Shown here: positions 1 through 11,767 of the stretch, piece after piece | Numbering within the stretch: position 1 is the stretch's first letter | How the letters are laid out: each line of letters opens with the position of its first letter | Assembly (NCBI GenBank): GCA_003116995.1 | Contig: BDSL01000064.1 | Coordinates: forward strand, 539,025-603,024 | Length of the DNA: 64,000 nt | Direction of reading: 5' to 3' | DNA from: Yamagishiella unicocca | Taxonomy: Eukaryota; Chlorophyta; Chlorophyceae; Chlamydomonadales; Volvocaceae | Made by a program: the position numbers and the translations under genes | The notes under the pieces: generated by a model | What the model saw: the letters and a program-made list of their open reading frames with translations, nothing else | What the model was told of the DNA's origin: nothing | Database searches by the model: none

Positions 1-722
1 GGCGTTGGCGCCCTACCAAGCCATGATACCGTTTGAAACTCCGTTAGATGCGTAGGGTGTGAGCAACTTGAGGAGTTGCATGTAGGTGGCTTGCTTGTTA
101 GGGTAGTTGCGCCGACGCAGCTTGCTTAGTTAGGCACATTGCTGTTACCGTAGCAGCCGCCAACGTGCCCGCCGCCGCTCGCAGCCGACGCGTGTTGCCG
201 CGATTGGTGCGTGACGGCGCGCAGGCACGTATCACTTCATGGGCAGACGGACGGACAGACAGACGAGCGGATATATTGTTTCAGATTGTATGGCTGGGTG
301 GCGAGGCAGGGGAAGGGCCGATGCGTTCGCGGCCGCCGTGAGGTGGGAGGTCCTTCTTCCTTCCGCTGCTACGCGAGAGATGGTTTGGAATGAGGTGGCG
401 AAACGTCTCCTGTCTCCGGAAAGGCCTTGCCATGAGCGCAGTGGCTTCATTCCGCCCCGCGGTCCCGCCCCGCGCGATGAATAAATGCTCGCAAGCGGAC
501 AGCAAGCAAGCACCCCATCGAGCGGCGACACAACATGTTTGGCTAGGCCGCCCGCTCGGGTTTGCCGCCTCACTGGCCTTGCTGCTGATCACAGTGTCGG
601 GCCGTGCGTGGGACGCTTGAGTCGCAGCTTGCTGGTGGGTTGTGATTGCGCGCAGGATGTGGTAGCAACGTGGGTCGTCATTGCATTGCTTATGGGCCCT
701 CTTTGCTCATAGGTTGTAATGG

Positions 723-866
723 CTCATGCGTTGTAGTTGCTGAAAGGTTGTCATTGCTCATACATCGTCTTTGCCCATGCGTGCGGTTGCTCATGCGTTG
801 TAGTTGCTGAAAGGTTGTCATTGCTCATACATCGTCTTTTCCCATGCGTGCGGTTGCTCATGCGTT
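723..866. repeat. Two-copy direct repeat, 67-68 bp unit
   Basis: A unit beginning CTCATGCGTTGTAGTTG starts at 723 and again at 790, nearly identical through the end of the second copy, with a third partial start at 858. It is a local tandem duplication without coding sense. Confidence 0.85.
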
Positions 867-2148
867 GTGTTTGCGCATATGCATGCGTTGCGATTGCTCA
901 TGGACTTGTGCTCGTGATAACGCGACAGCCCACCGGTTTCGTACCGTCGCAGTCCCGTAGGTAACGGCTTTCGTCCAATGTCTAAATGGCGAACGTTGGG
1001 TGGGAACTAACTACCGTATTCCTTGCGTCAAAAACGCTGAAGCCATTAAATTATCATCACGCCGCTTGCTTTGTCATGACGTTTATTGTTTTTCTTTCCC
1101 GCGCTTAGGTCGCGGTCGCAGCCCTGATTGCTAGCAGCAAAGGGTAGTACGGAATGTAGCCTTGAAACAGCTCCGAAACCGAGAACCCAGCGCGTGGGTT
1201 TCGATTCTGGCTTAGGAGAGGAGTTACCGCACGGTGCATCCCGGCGGCAACCCGCCACACTGTTTGTTGGAGGCACGTGGGCCGGCACTTGGAGGCAAGT
1301 TGACGAGGTGTTGGGAGGAGACCCGTGGGTCGGCACTTTGCGACAAGTGGCCGAGGGAAGGCCGGCCTAGTCATCATGAGCGGTTGTGGCAGGTCTACGT
1401 GATGAATGGGTACATTGATGTGTAAAGCTCTAGATGACGTGGTGCGCTCTGAACCACTGCTGTAACGGGGTACCGTTTTCTTTGTAACGGGCTTACCAAC
1501 TCCTATTAGCCGAGGCCAGTCATGGCTGGTTTCAAAAATCAGCTCGGGGGGGTCCGATCGATACTGTGCGGATTGCCGGCACCTGCGACAGCAGCCAGGC
1601 AAGAGCGGCGGGAATAGGGGCGGCAGCAGGCACCTGGCTGCACTAGCAGGACAGACGCGAAGGCTGGGGCTTATGCATGCAAGCTGTGTCGTTAACCCTG
1701 CTCGGGGATTGCGTGTCGTACGCTCGCCTGCACATATGCGGACAGCGGGCTGGCCAGGCTTCCGCTGGTTCGGCGGTAAACGCGGCGGCGCTCGGCAGGT
1801 GGCAAGCCGACATGCTTCTGTCGCTTGCGGGGCCTGGTTTGAGCAGTTGGGTAAGTAGCTGGTAGTAGTAAGATGTCAGCTTGGAAGACATGGTTCAGGA
1901 TTCAACCGTTTCAGGGGAGCTGCCACAAGTGTGGTTCAGGGCTTCAAGCTTGGGCAGGCTCGGGAGCACATGCTCTTACAATACCGATACACATGCAGAC
2001 GCAGCAGCAACGGCAGCGGCTCCCGACAGCGGAGCGTGGCGCGGGCTCCGGTGCACATGCGCCTGCATGCGCCTGGAATACCGGCAAGGACACAACCGCA
2101 GCAGCAGTAGGTGCTACGGTGCGGGCAAGGGCACACCGCGGGGCACTT

Positions 2149-2475
2149 GTGGGGCGGCGAATGGCTTATGCGTGGGACCAGTAGCGGCGCCAGGGGCATC
2201 ACGTATCCCACGTGAGCAGTGGTAAAGGAGACTGCACTTGTGCGCATCACGTTGCTCCCTAGTAACTGTGTGTCGTGTCACTAACCATGCTGCAACAGCG
2301 GCCACGCACTCCTGCCAACGAGTCCATGGCCGAGGCGCTTGGGGTGCGGCGAATGGCGTATGGGCAGGACCAGCAGCGGCACTAGGGAATTATATCTCAG
2401 TTGGAGGCTACACTTGTGCGCATCACGTTACTCAGGCACTGCGTGTCACTTACGCTGCAACAGCGGCCACATATG
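2149..2475. repeat. Imperfect direct repeat of about 150 bp
   Basis: The segment near 2149-2310 recurs, diverged, near 2340-2475. Shared landmarks are GCGGCGAATGGC, ACTTGTGCGCATCACGTT and GCTGCAACAGCGGCCAC, in the same order and spacing. It looks like an old tandem duplication; no open frame is kept between copies. Confidence 0.7.
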
Positions 2476-2857
2476 ACTTTAAGTTGCACGCTTTCATGTT
2501 ACTCTCCCGGCAGTGCACTGACGAGGTTCTAACGGCAGTAACAGTTTTCGGTGTCTCGCCAATTGACCCGGCAGTGCGCTTGCGCCCAACCCCCGCCGCA
2601 TCAATTGCGTCTTATCCTATGCCAGACAGGTTCGCGTTAAAACGCCATGTCCTAAAAAGCGAATCCCCGCACTGTTGCAGCCGCCAGAGTTAACATTGGG
2701 TTACAGGAGGGGAAATAATTGCCCCTCGCCAGAGTCAATCGTCGCTGAAGGGTTGTGACAAGGCGTGCCCATCTATAGCCTCGTCCGTCGATATTTCAGT
2801 ACTTTGCGGCATGTCGTGTTGCCGCTCGGCCTGCGAGGATCCCCCTTATTACGGGCC

Positions 2858-2865
2858 CTATATAG
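2858..2865 (+). promoter_or_regulatory. TATA-like box of the SYLF gene
   Basis: CTATATAG lies about 77 nt upstream of the chosen ATG at 2942, a plausible TATA position for a short 5' leader. Confidence 0.45.
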
Positions 2866-2941
2866 TTACCGGCCCCTCAGAAAACTGTGTAGCATTTTTG
2901 ACAGACTACCACAAATTTTCGCCTAAATAGCCGTTGTCAAA

Positions 2942-5486
2942 ATGAAGGTCGAGCAGGTCGCTAAGGAGATGGTGAAGGTGGTGTCGAACGTCAAGGGCGC
3001 AGTTCAGGCGAAGCGCCTATCGGTACCCGTAAGCAGTAGTGGGTACAAGGTGGGTCTTACCAAAACGCTCCAAGTTTCTGTTGAAAGTAGTGTCGAGTAG
3101 AGTGGCGTCGATGGCATTATTTCGTCGGGACAGCCTAGTGACAGCGACATGCGGCCATTAGCCGAATCATAATCCTTACACGTTAATTATTTGATACCAA
3201 GACATGGCCTCTTCGTCGCTGATGTCCAGGGTTTCTTCGTCATTCACTCGGTCAAGGGGGCGGCCCTGGTCGGATTTGAGCGTGGCTATGGAATGGCGTT
3301 CAAGGTGCAGGACATCCTCCCAGACGGCACGGCAAAGTTGTCTCCGCCCGTAATTGTGAAGGTATCCAAGGTGGCCGTCGGCTTGCAGCTGGGTAAGCGC
3401 ACGGCTGTGGGGGTCTGGATTGTTGGATGCGGACTGTCAATATCATGCGTGCCTTTTTACCTATGAAACCCTACTGTGCCGGTGCGGCTTCAATGCACTG
3501 CGTGCCAGGGCCTTGCGCCCTCCCCCACCAGTCCAGCCGCCCCTTCATTGCAAAACGAACACCCTGCCCCTGCCATATGCCAAGTTCAGGCGGTGTTTAT
3601 ATGGTCATATCGTACTTCGCTATACCTCACCCCCCTGCCCTTCATTCCCGATTCCCCATGGCCGTCTCGCCTCTCCGGATATCATCAGGCTACAACTCCG
3701 TGTACTCCCTGGTGCTGATGCCCGATGACGCACAACTGGAGGCGCTGGCCACCGACTCCGAAACCATCATGGTGCGTGCCGTACCGCACCTGACACGCGT
3801 CTCGCCCGTCGCCTGGTGTATTTGGTTTCGGTGCGCACTGCCGTGCCGTCGGGGTACCATCGCTCTTGCTTTGAATGACCCAAGACCCCTACCTCCGTCC
3901 CTTCCCAGTCGGGTCATCTTGGCCCCACCACATCAACTTTACATTTTAGTGCATATGTCGGCCGACGCGTTTCTCTTAAGCCCCATCAATCCCTGCTCCC
4001 TCCCCTGCTTCCTTCCTCGCAGGGCAAGGCAAGCCAACATGCGAAGAGGGCGGGCCGGGGGCCCCTATTGTGTTTGTCATGCGTGGGTGCCGTACGCATT
4101 GCACAGACGGACGGTCTGGCTTTCCGTTGGGGCATTGCCTACCCCCGGCAGTCGAAGAGCGAGACCACGTACACCCTACCAGTTCCTAACCGTCGGTCGC
4201 GTTACCTGTTTACCGGTATCGGTTGTTTCATGTCATCAACCTGTAGCGACAACACAGCTTTACCATTTGGAAGATGGTCATATGATCTATTTGTTTACCT
4301 GCTTTTTCCACAGCCAGCCGGCTGGTCACGGCACCACCACCAGCGCAGCGACGGACCGTGCAGTGTAGTGCGCGGAAATATGCCCCTTAGAGGATGCATG
4401 TAAGCATAGTTGTAAGACGAATAACATCAATCACCAACGTGAGCTCCGTTTATAGCGTTATTCGCACAACCAACAAAACAACATGCAGTCCGCACCCTGT
4501 TTGCAGCGGCCCCTGTGTGTAACCACGGACCGCTCGCGTCGCAGGACTTCGACCTGAGCGGGATGGGGCATCCCGACGCGAGCAATGTCGAGACCACGTT
4601 CCACCGGGTGAGAGCGTATATACGGCAGTACGGCAGTGGCCCGTGCCGGAGCCTGCGATTTCATGGCATGACGGCGGCGAGGCCGGGGTCGGGGGGGGGG
4701 TCGAGCCAGCGCTAGTACGAGAGCTACGGACGGTATCACGTTTCAGTCCCTCCTCCCAGTCAAGCTTTCAGCCGCATCACCGTTCGCCGCTGCCCCTGCA
4801 CCCCTGCCTCCGTCGCTGCCGCTGCACTGCAGACGTCCATCACCGCTTCGAGCCACGGAGTTCGCATCGCCCCCACCACGCTGTCCGTCTCCGACAGCCT
4901 CATGGTGTGCGATGTGTCACTGTACGGTGAGTACGACGACGGCTGTCGTACGGAACATTGGCTTGGGGCGGGCGGGCGGGTTCCTGGCCGTTTGTCCGGC
5001 TCCAGGGAGGAGGGCGCCGCTTGAGGCGCAGACGCTGTGGGTTCACGGAAGGGCGCCACCGTGGGGGGGGACCCCGCTTTCGGAGTTGGTGTGTTGGAGC
5101 GCGTTCATTAGGGCGCCGGATCCGTTGGATGGAGGCCGTGTATCATCAGGGCGCCGGATCCGTTGCTCAGTCACGTGGTGTGCCTCCATAGAGTCACGTG
5201 GGTGCAGCGCTATCGTCTCCCCCCGCCACACTCCTCCAACCCTATAACCCTATAACCCTAAAACCCTATAACCCTATAACCCTAAAACCCCACGCGCCCT
5301 CGCACAGGCGGCACCCTGAAGGTGGACAAGGAGCTGATGGCCCAAGCGTACGGCGATGCGTACGGCAGCCCGCTCGACGTCCTGCGCGGCAAGGTTGCGG
5401 TGCCCGAGGCTCTCCAGGCGCTCGTGAGCACCATCACCGCCAGCATCTCGGAGCTGACAGCGCCCAAGGTGCTGCACGTGGCGTGA
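2942..5486 (+). CDS. SYLF-domain (Ysc84-like) lipid/actin-associated protein
   Basis: Six-exon model: 2942-3028, 3230-3392, 3689-3771, 4545-4607, 4833-4926, 5308-5486, phases consistent, about 222 codons. The protein is essentially one SYLF domain. Exon 2 reads GFFVIHSVKGAALVGFERG, matching the 'AkGfaIihvvKgGf..g..G.G' core; exon 3 gives YNSVYSLVLMPDDAQLEAL (the hydrophobic strand before the acidic helix); exons 5-6 give SLMVCDVSLYGGTLKVDK then YG....PLDVLRGKVAVPEA, the usual end of the domain. SYLF proteins of other eukaryotes bind phosphoinositides and work in endocytosis or with actin; that role is inferred here. No FYVE or SH3 partner domain is visible. The exon 1/2 junction is uncertain: in-phase donors at 3029 and 3050, or a phase-2 donor joined to 3202, all read through. 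A small extra exon between 3771 and 4545 is possible. Confidence 0.8.
5238..5292. repeat. Interstitial telomere-like repeat in SYLF last intron
   Basis: About seven units of CCCTATAA and CCCTAAAA stand just upstream of the last 3' splice site. CCCTAAAA is the complement of TTTTAGGG, the Chlamydomonas-type telomere unit. Confidence 0.85.
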
Positions 5487-5490
5487 GGGG

Positions 5491-5590
5491 CCTGCTGCCC
5501 TACGGCCTGCTGCCCTACGGCCTGCTGCCCTACGGCCTGCTGCCCTACGGCCTGCTGCCCTACGGCCTGCTGCCCTGCGGCCTGCTGCCC
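5491..5590. repeat. 15-bp tandem repeat right after the SYLF stop codon
   Basis: Seven copies of CCTGCTGCCCTACGG begin four bases after the TGA at 5484-5486; the last two copies are diverged. It lies in the presumed 3' untranslated region. Confidence 0.9.
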
Positions 5591-5845
5591 CACCCGGTGT
5601 GGGTTGTCGCGCTGGAGGTCGGTTGGGCCGCGCAGCAAGCTCAGTAAACCCTGCTGGCAAGGGCTGAGGTGCGGCAGGCAGCTCCTGGATGCTGGTCGGC
5701 TGGTCGAGCCGCGGGTGAGAGGAGGCACCTCGCGCTTGCTGGGAGCTGAGGAGTCATCGTCACTCCGGCGTGGCATGTGGGATGTGGCTACCTACCTGCT
5801 GTGATCTTGTTGTCGAGGGAGGCGGCTGGGGAGCTGACGTGGTAC

Positions 5846-5850
5846 TGTAA
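5846..5850 (+). terminator. Candidate poly(A) signal TGTAA, SYLF gene
   Basis: TGTAA, the standard signal of volvocine nuclear genes, occurs about 360 nt after the stop codon. Confidence 0.4.
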
Positions 5851-6900
5851 TGGGACGGAGCTGTTGCTAGGTTGCAGGTAATTCTTGCTCGTGACAGTTT
5901 GGGAGGCAAGCTGCGTGCTGACGCGTCATCATCATCACCACCGGCTGCGAGTCGAATGATGCGTCAGCATCATTACTTGCTGCGCGTTAAAACGTTGCGT
6001 GACGGTTTCGAAGAACATGCACCTTGAAAGCTGCCCCCGCCCGTTCGGAGCCGGACCGGAATAGCACAGCGGCAGTGACACGTCAACTGTACGGTGCCGT
6101 GGTTGCACTCGTACAGCATTTTCGTACATGTATTTATTTAACACCCTGGGGACCAGAGCGGCAATTATTTTATATTCAGTAACTTCATCGTACGCAAACC
6201 GTCGGGTGTGGAATGATGATGGGCGGGGCGGGTTAAGGGGCTGTGAATCTGGAAAGCCCCTTCCGCGGTCGTCATGTATCAATGTGCATGATGCGAGATT
6301 GCGACCGGATGTATCGTGTGCATTATGCATGATGCAAGCATGCGGCTTGTGCGAGCGGCGAAACAAACGCTGTGTCAACCGTTGTTCTACGACACTTGTA
6401 CGTCACCTTCGCTACGCAACCCTGGCGTCCACTCCTACACGTTGGTTGGGAAGCTGCATGGCGTTGAGCTAAGGGCTGGCTGCGCACCGCACTGAGCGGA
6501 TACCTTGTAATGGTCTATGGTGCTTCACCTGGCCGCCACCTGTCGATTATGGTGCCAGGAGCATGCTACGAGGCAGCTATCATGGTTTCACACGCACCTC
6601 TCGTTTTGCACCTGTCACAGGAAGGTGCGTCCAATTGGACACGAAATGGCAAACTTTTACTTTTACATTTGTCAGGCAACCTGCGCTAACGACTTAGGCG
6701 ACAGTCGTACGTTCAGGGGTTTTCGCCGCTGAGAAATTAGTCCGTCTGAGCAGATGCAAATCAAAATTAAACAACTGACCGGGCCCTGACACTGTGCCAA
6801 ACGCGTCACAGTTTGCCTACGACCAACGTGTCGGCTTACACATTATGCAAAGCAACTTGCATGGACCTAGGGTTGCCTTTGAACATGTAGGAACGCATTT
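5851..6900. other. Intergenic, nothing recognised
   Basis: Roughly one kilobase without a gene between the SYLF gene and the OPR gene. Only short open frames with no family resemblance and a brief CATCATCATCACCACC stretch were seen. It must include the OPR promoter, but no convincing TATA box was found. Confidence 0.5.
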
Positions 6901-9900
6901 ATGTTGATGGGCTCGGGCAGCCCTGCGCAAGGACTGCCCAGTCAGCCATGCCTGGCTCATCGGAACCATCGCCAGGCCATTCCTAATCACGGACTCCTAT
7001 GCCTTCTAGGAAAGCGCTTTGTTCCGGACAGAAATGTTTCTATAGTCAGCGAAGCGGGGCGAGGCCGACCATCGCCGACACGCTGTTCCGTCGCGGCCGG
7101 CTACAACGGCGACGGCACCACCAACGAGTATTCCTATCGCCTCACAAAGACCCAGCGCAACCTAACGCCTCGGGCCCGAGCCCAGCCTGGCGGCGACTTG
7201 GTCTCCTCCCCTCCCTGCCGCGACCCTCCCCGCCATCGCCTCGGCCATGGCCAGCACCCAGCTCCCCTACCGCCGCCACCGCAGCTCACCCCCCGCCTCC
7301 TCCTCTCCGCCATTATCTACTCCGACGACCTCGACTCGCTGCTGGAGCTCCTCCAGCGTCACGAGTCGCGCCTCAACCTGCGGCATCTGGACGCCGCGCT
7401 CAATCGCCTGGGCCGGCTGACCGCTGCCGCCAGCCGCCGCGACGGCGGCTTCGCCACCAGCAGGAGCTACACCACCACCAGCACCACCACCAGCGGCGGT
7501 CTCTCCAGGGAGGCTGCAGCCGCGGCTGCCTCACGCGCCGCAGGGGCCCGCCTGCTGTCCTCCGTGCTCCCTGCCCAAGCAGCGGCGCTCACCCCACGCG
7601 ACTGCGCCAGCCTCCTATCGGCGCTGACCCGGCTGGAGCTGGTGCCGCCACCGGCGCTGGCGGCGCTGCTCCAGGGGAGGCTGCTGGAGCAGCTGCGCGA
7701 CTCGTCGGTGCGCGACCGGGCGCAGTTGCTCCACGCCTGCGCGCGGCTGCGGCTGCCGCTACCGGCGGTGGCGGTTTCGGAGCTGCTGCGGAGCCTGGAC
7801 GGCGAGCTGGCCGCGGCGGGAAAGCCGCAGGTGCGCTCATCGCATATAGCGGGGGGGGGGTGGCATAAAGACCGGTTACACGACATGGGAGGGGGGGCGT
7901 TGTGGTGGCGGCGGGAGGGGGGCCGTCGTGGTGGTGGTGGTGGCGGCGGCGGGGGAAGGATCGTGGGGGTGGCGGCAGCGGGGAGGGTGGTGGCATAAAA
8001 ACCGTTTACATGACAGGGGCAGGATAGTTGGCGCATGGTCGGGGGGTGGAGGGGGCGTGATGGTGGCGATAGTGGTGGTGGTAGTGGCGGCGGTGGTAAT
8101 GGCGGTGGCGGTTCGACTGCGCCCGCCTTCACCAGGCGCCGCTGGGGTCCCCTACGGCCTCATCCCTTTTTCTCTGACCCGCACCACCTCCCGCCCCCGC
8201 CCTACCCCTCCCTAGGACGTGTCCATGGTGCTGTGGTCGCTGGCCACGCTGGGTGTGGTGCCGCACCCCTCCTGGATGCACCGCCTCACCGCCGCCCTGC
8301 CGCCCCCCCGACTGGCGGCCTTCCAGGCTCAGGCCCTGGCCAACAGCGCCTGGGCACTCGCGCGGCTGGGCTTCACGCCGCAACACACGTGGCTGGCGGC
8401 GCTGGTCGACGCCAGCGGGCCGCTGCTGAGGGTACGGCAAGGGGTACGGCAAGGGGTACGGCAGGGGGTACGGCAGGGGGTACGGCAGGGGGTACGGCAA
8501 GGGGTGGGGTGGGTGTGGGGGACACTCTTCCCTCCCCCTCCCCCCGTTGGCGCTCCCTCGCATAACCGGGCCTTCGCGCTATTCCCCCGTTTTCTGATGG
8601 GCCTTACTTTCCAGTGCCGATGTAGGGGTTTCCTCTCCCCCCTCTATCCACCCCCGGCCGCGCATCCCAGGATGTATTTTATATTTCCCCCCCCCCCGGG
8701 CAGCACTTCCCATGTCGAGTTACCGGTTCTTTCATTTAACCCCCCGGCTGCCCCCCCAGGTGTGCTACATGCAGGAGCTGGTCAACCTGCTATGGGCGCT
8801 GGCGGTGCTGCGCCACCGGCCTCCCGCGACCTGGCTGGTGGAGGCGCTGGGGTTGCTCCGAGACCGGGCAGCCACCATGACGGCGCAGGTGGGTGGGGGC
8901 CTCGGGGTTGTGTTTGTATGTGTGTATGTGTGTATGTGACATGGAGACACGTATTGCGACGCACATGGATGGGGGGAGACCGGTAGGGGCGAGTCGCCGC
9001 CGTCTGGCGGGTACCGTAGTCGTACGGCTCCGAGCCGTCGTACCCTATCCTCCATGCTGCATTCGCCGCCCGCCCCTCCTGCCACTAGCGTCATCTGCTC
9101 AAACATGACCTGCGCCACCTGCCCGCACCACAACGACCCCCCGGGGTTTCAAAACCGCCCCCGCCCTCTCCCGCCCCCCCCTCTCCCGCCCCGGTTTCCC
9201 TCGAACCCCCTCTCCCGCCCCTGCCCGCCCCCTCCCGCCCCTGCCCTCCCCTGCTCCCCCAGGACGTGTCCAACGTGTGCTGGTCCCTGGCGGTGCTGCG
9301 GGTTCGGCCGGGGCTGCCGCTGCTGCAGCGCCTGGTGGCGCGAGCTCTGGCGGTGCGCCGGCAGATGACGCCGCAGGTCGGGGGGGGAGCGGGGGGCCCG
9401 GTTGGACGGTTGGTAGTTGGCTGATGGAAAAACCCATCATGTGCGGTACCCCCCCTCCACCACCATCACCGCCACCACCACCACTCACCGCAGTATCACC
9501 GCCGGACCCTCTCATTTCCGCTGCTCCCCTCCCCGCTCCTCCTCCCACCTCCGATCCGGACCCCCCCCCCCTGGGACTCCGACTAGGACTGGGACTGGGA
9601 CCGGACCGCGATGTCCGCTCTCCCATAGCGCACCAACTCCCACAGTTCTCCTGCTAGCGCCCAAAACCGGTCCTGCGAAAAGTTTACGTGCGTCGCGCGG
9701 GGTCCTCGCTTCCTTTCGTCTCGCCGTAGCCGATATAGCTTAGCCGCCAAAGGTCATATTACGACCTTCGGCTTTCGTATCCCCAACCCAGTTCTCCAGC
9801 ATGCATCTCAAAACTTCTGTTTTAAACGTTTTTCGGACATCCACGGGTTTCCCTCGAACCCCCCCTTCCTCACAGGGCCTCGTCACGACGCTGTGGGGCC

Positions 9901-11767
9901 TGGCGCGACTGGGGGTGCAGCTGCCGGAGCGAGCAGTGGCGCTGCTGCTGCGGGGAGGAATGGGCGCGGCGGCGCTGGCGGGAGCTGCGCCAGCAGCTGC
10001 GCCAGCAGCCCCCGCCGCCGCCGCCTCGGCGGGATTCGGCGGCAGCATCAGCAGTGGCGGTGGTGGTGGCGGCGGTGGCGGCGGGCGCGCTGCGGGTCCT
10101 GGCGACCTGGCGGGTGCCGCGCTGGTGCTGGCTCGCTGCCGCCACGTGCCCCAGCGGCGCTGGCTGGTGCGCTACTGCGCCGCTGTGGCCCGGGAGCTGC
10201 ACGGCTTCGGTCCCAGGTGGGGAGGTTACATAAAAGAGCCGGTAACAGGTGGTGGGGGGGTTGAGGAAAGGAAAGCCCGTGGACTTGGAAGCCGAGTAGG
10301 GTGGGTGGGAGGGAATTCGAAGGCGAATGGGGGTTTAAGTCGAAGATGCGTGGGCGGTAAGTCGGTGGACCTGCGGCGGAGGAAAGGTTATATATCACCA
10401 GCTGGAGAGAATGTGGGTGGGAGTGGGGGAGGCGGATGGGTGCTGGGTTGGGTTGCCGGCAACTCTGTACAGCAGGGAGGCGGCGTTGGCGGTTGCTTTA
10501 GTCAGGGGTTGAGACTGTTTGAGTTTGGAGTGGTTGGGAGAAGGAGGAAATGGCCGGTGTCCTCACCCCTTTCACGCGGTCTTATGGAGGTCTTACAGCG
10601 TCCTTACGGCGACTCTTGCCCCGTTGGTCGCCACACCCGCCGCGCCCGATCGCCCCCCCAGGGAGCTCTCCACGCTGCTGTACGGCATAGGCCGGCTGAG
10701 CACCATGGGGCTGAGGCCCGATCCGCACTGGCTGGACCTGCTGCTGGCGGCGGTGGAGCGACACACACCGGCAGCGGCGGCGGTGGCGGCGGCGGCGGCG
10801 ACAGCCGCTGCCGACGCCGGCGGCAGCATAGCTGGCGGCGAGCCGGCGCCCAAGCCGGCGCCGGTGGCCTCGGATGCTCCAGCTATGGTTTCGGAGGCGT
10901 TGCCTTCGGAGCCGCCGCTGCCGCCGGTCGTGGTGGCGCTGGCGGTAGGGTCGCGTCGGCGGCAGCAGCAGCAGCAGCAGCAGCCGGAGCTGTTGGAGCC
11001 GCCGCAGCTGGCGGTCGTGCTCTGGGCGGTGGCGCGGCTGGGGCACCAGCCACCGGAGGCGTGGCTGCGGGCCATGTCGCGGGCGGTGGCGGCCAGGGCC
11101 GAGGTGAGGATGCGGAGGGGAGTTCTTATATGAGAGAATCCAGGGGGGAAACAACGGGAGCCACAACAAGGACCAACAAGCGCGAACAAGCACAAACAAG
11201 TCATTTCGCCCGTAAAGCATTTGCAGTAGTGTAAGGCCCATCGCAGTTACCGTTTTGCCGACTCCAGCATGCCGCTCCTTAGGCCACGACAACCCCTGTC
11301 TTTGGTGTTAGGCAAGCAGGTAAAACGCTATAGTACATAATCCCTTTTATGCAACCGCCCCGATCCTTTTTTACAACCCACCGCACCGCCTCGTCATCCA
11401 GGAGTTCGGCCCCGCCGAGGCGGCCGCCACCATCAGGGCGCTCCAGGAGCTGGCAGCAGCAGCGGCGGCCGGGCCCCGTGCTCCCGCACCCTCCCGGCCC
11501 CGCGCAAGACTCGACCGCGCCGCCGCCGCCGCCGCCACCGCCGCCACCGCCGGCAGCTGCCGGGAGGCGGTGGCGAGCTTGGCCTCGAGGCTGGCGGTCA
11601 GCTTGCCGGAATATAGCCTGTACGGCACCCTGCGCGCCGTATCGATGGCGCGGGGCGGCATGTCGTACGCGACGGTTGCTGACCAGCTGCTGACTGAGGT
11701 GTACAGCGTCAGGAGCCTGGGGCTGCTCCAGGAAGGGCCGCAGCCGTTGCGGTGGGGTGGAGGGTAG
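6901..11767 (+). CDS. Octotricopeptide-repeat (OPR) protein, probable organelle RNA factor
   Basis: Seven-exon model, all phases consistent: 6901-7830, 8216-8431, 8760-8888, 9263-9376, 9876-10216, 10599-11103, 11402-11767; 866 residues. The body is a string of degenerate 38-residue OPR units with the core 'LaNllWALArLg..p...Wl.aL', for example LANSAWALARLGFTPQHTWL in exon 2, LVNLLWALAVLRHRPPATWL in exon 3, VSNVCWSLAVLRVRP in exon 4, LVTTLWGLARLGVQLP in exon 5 and LAVVLWAVARLGHQPPEAWL in exon 6. OPR proteins of green algae bind defined sites on chloroplast or mitochondrial transcripts and govern their stability, splicing or translation; that is family knowledge, and the target is unknown. Ala, Pro and Gln runs separate repeats. 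No C-terminal RAP domain was seen. The start is the first ATG of the open exon; the N-terminal ~110 residues are basic and could be a transit peptide. Confidence 0.85.
8429..8500 (+). repeat. 12-bp tandem array that repeats the 5' splice site of OPR exon 2
   Basis: About six and a half copies of GGGGTACGGCAA/G start exactly at the exon 2 donor (AGG|GTACGG at 8431/8432). Each copy carries its own GGTACGG; each is in frame and would add four residues (GVRQ) if used. Confidence 0.85.
11140..11206. repeat. Reverse-complement copy of a downstream repeat, in the last OPR intron
   Basis: The stretch containing GGACCAACAAGCGCGAACAA and ACAAGCACAAACAAG is the reverse complement of the TTGTTTGTGC/TTGTTGGTCC array at about 11940-12185, past the stop codon. 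Confidence 0.75.

Larger units (their letters stand above)
1..2857. other. No gene recognised; upstream intergenic stretch
   Basis: Short open frames exist on both strands but none has recognisable protein texture, splice-linked continuation or a repeat of a known family. The stretch holds two imperfect direct repeats (listed separately). It could contain the 3' untranslated part of a gene lying to the left, but I see nothing that proves it. Confidence 0.5.

Noticed and set aside
3427..4368. 313-codon open frame on the plus strand
   Set aside because: It overlaps the SYLF gene introns and one exon in a different frame; the SYLF reading explains the conserved segments.
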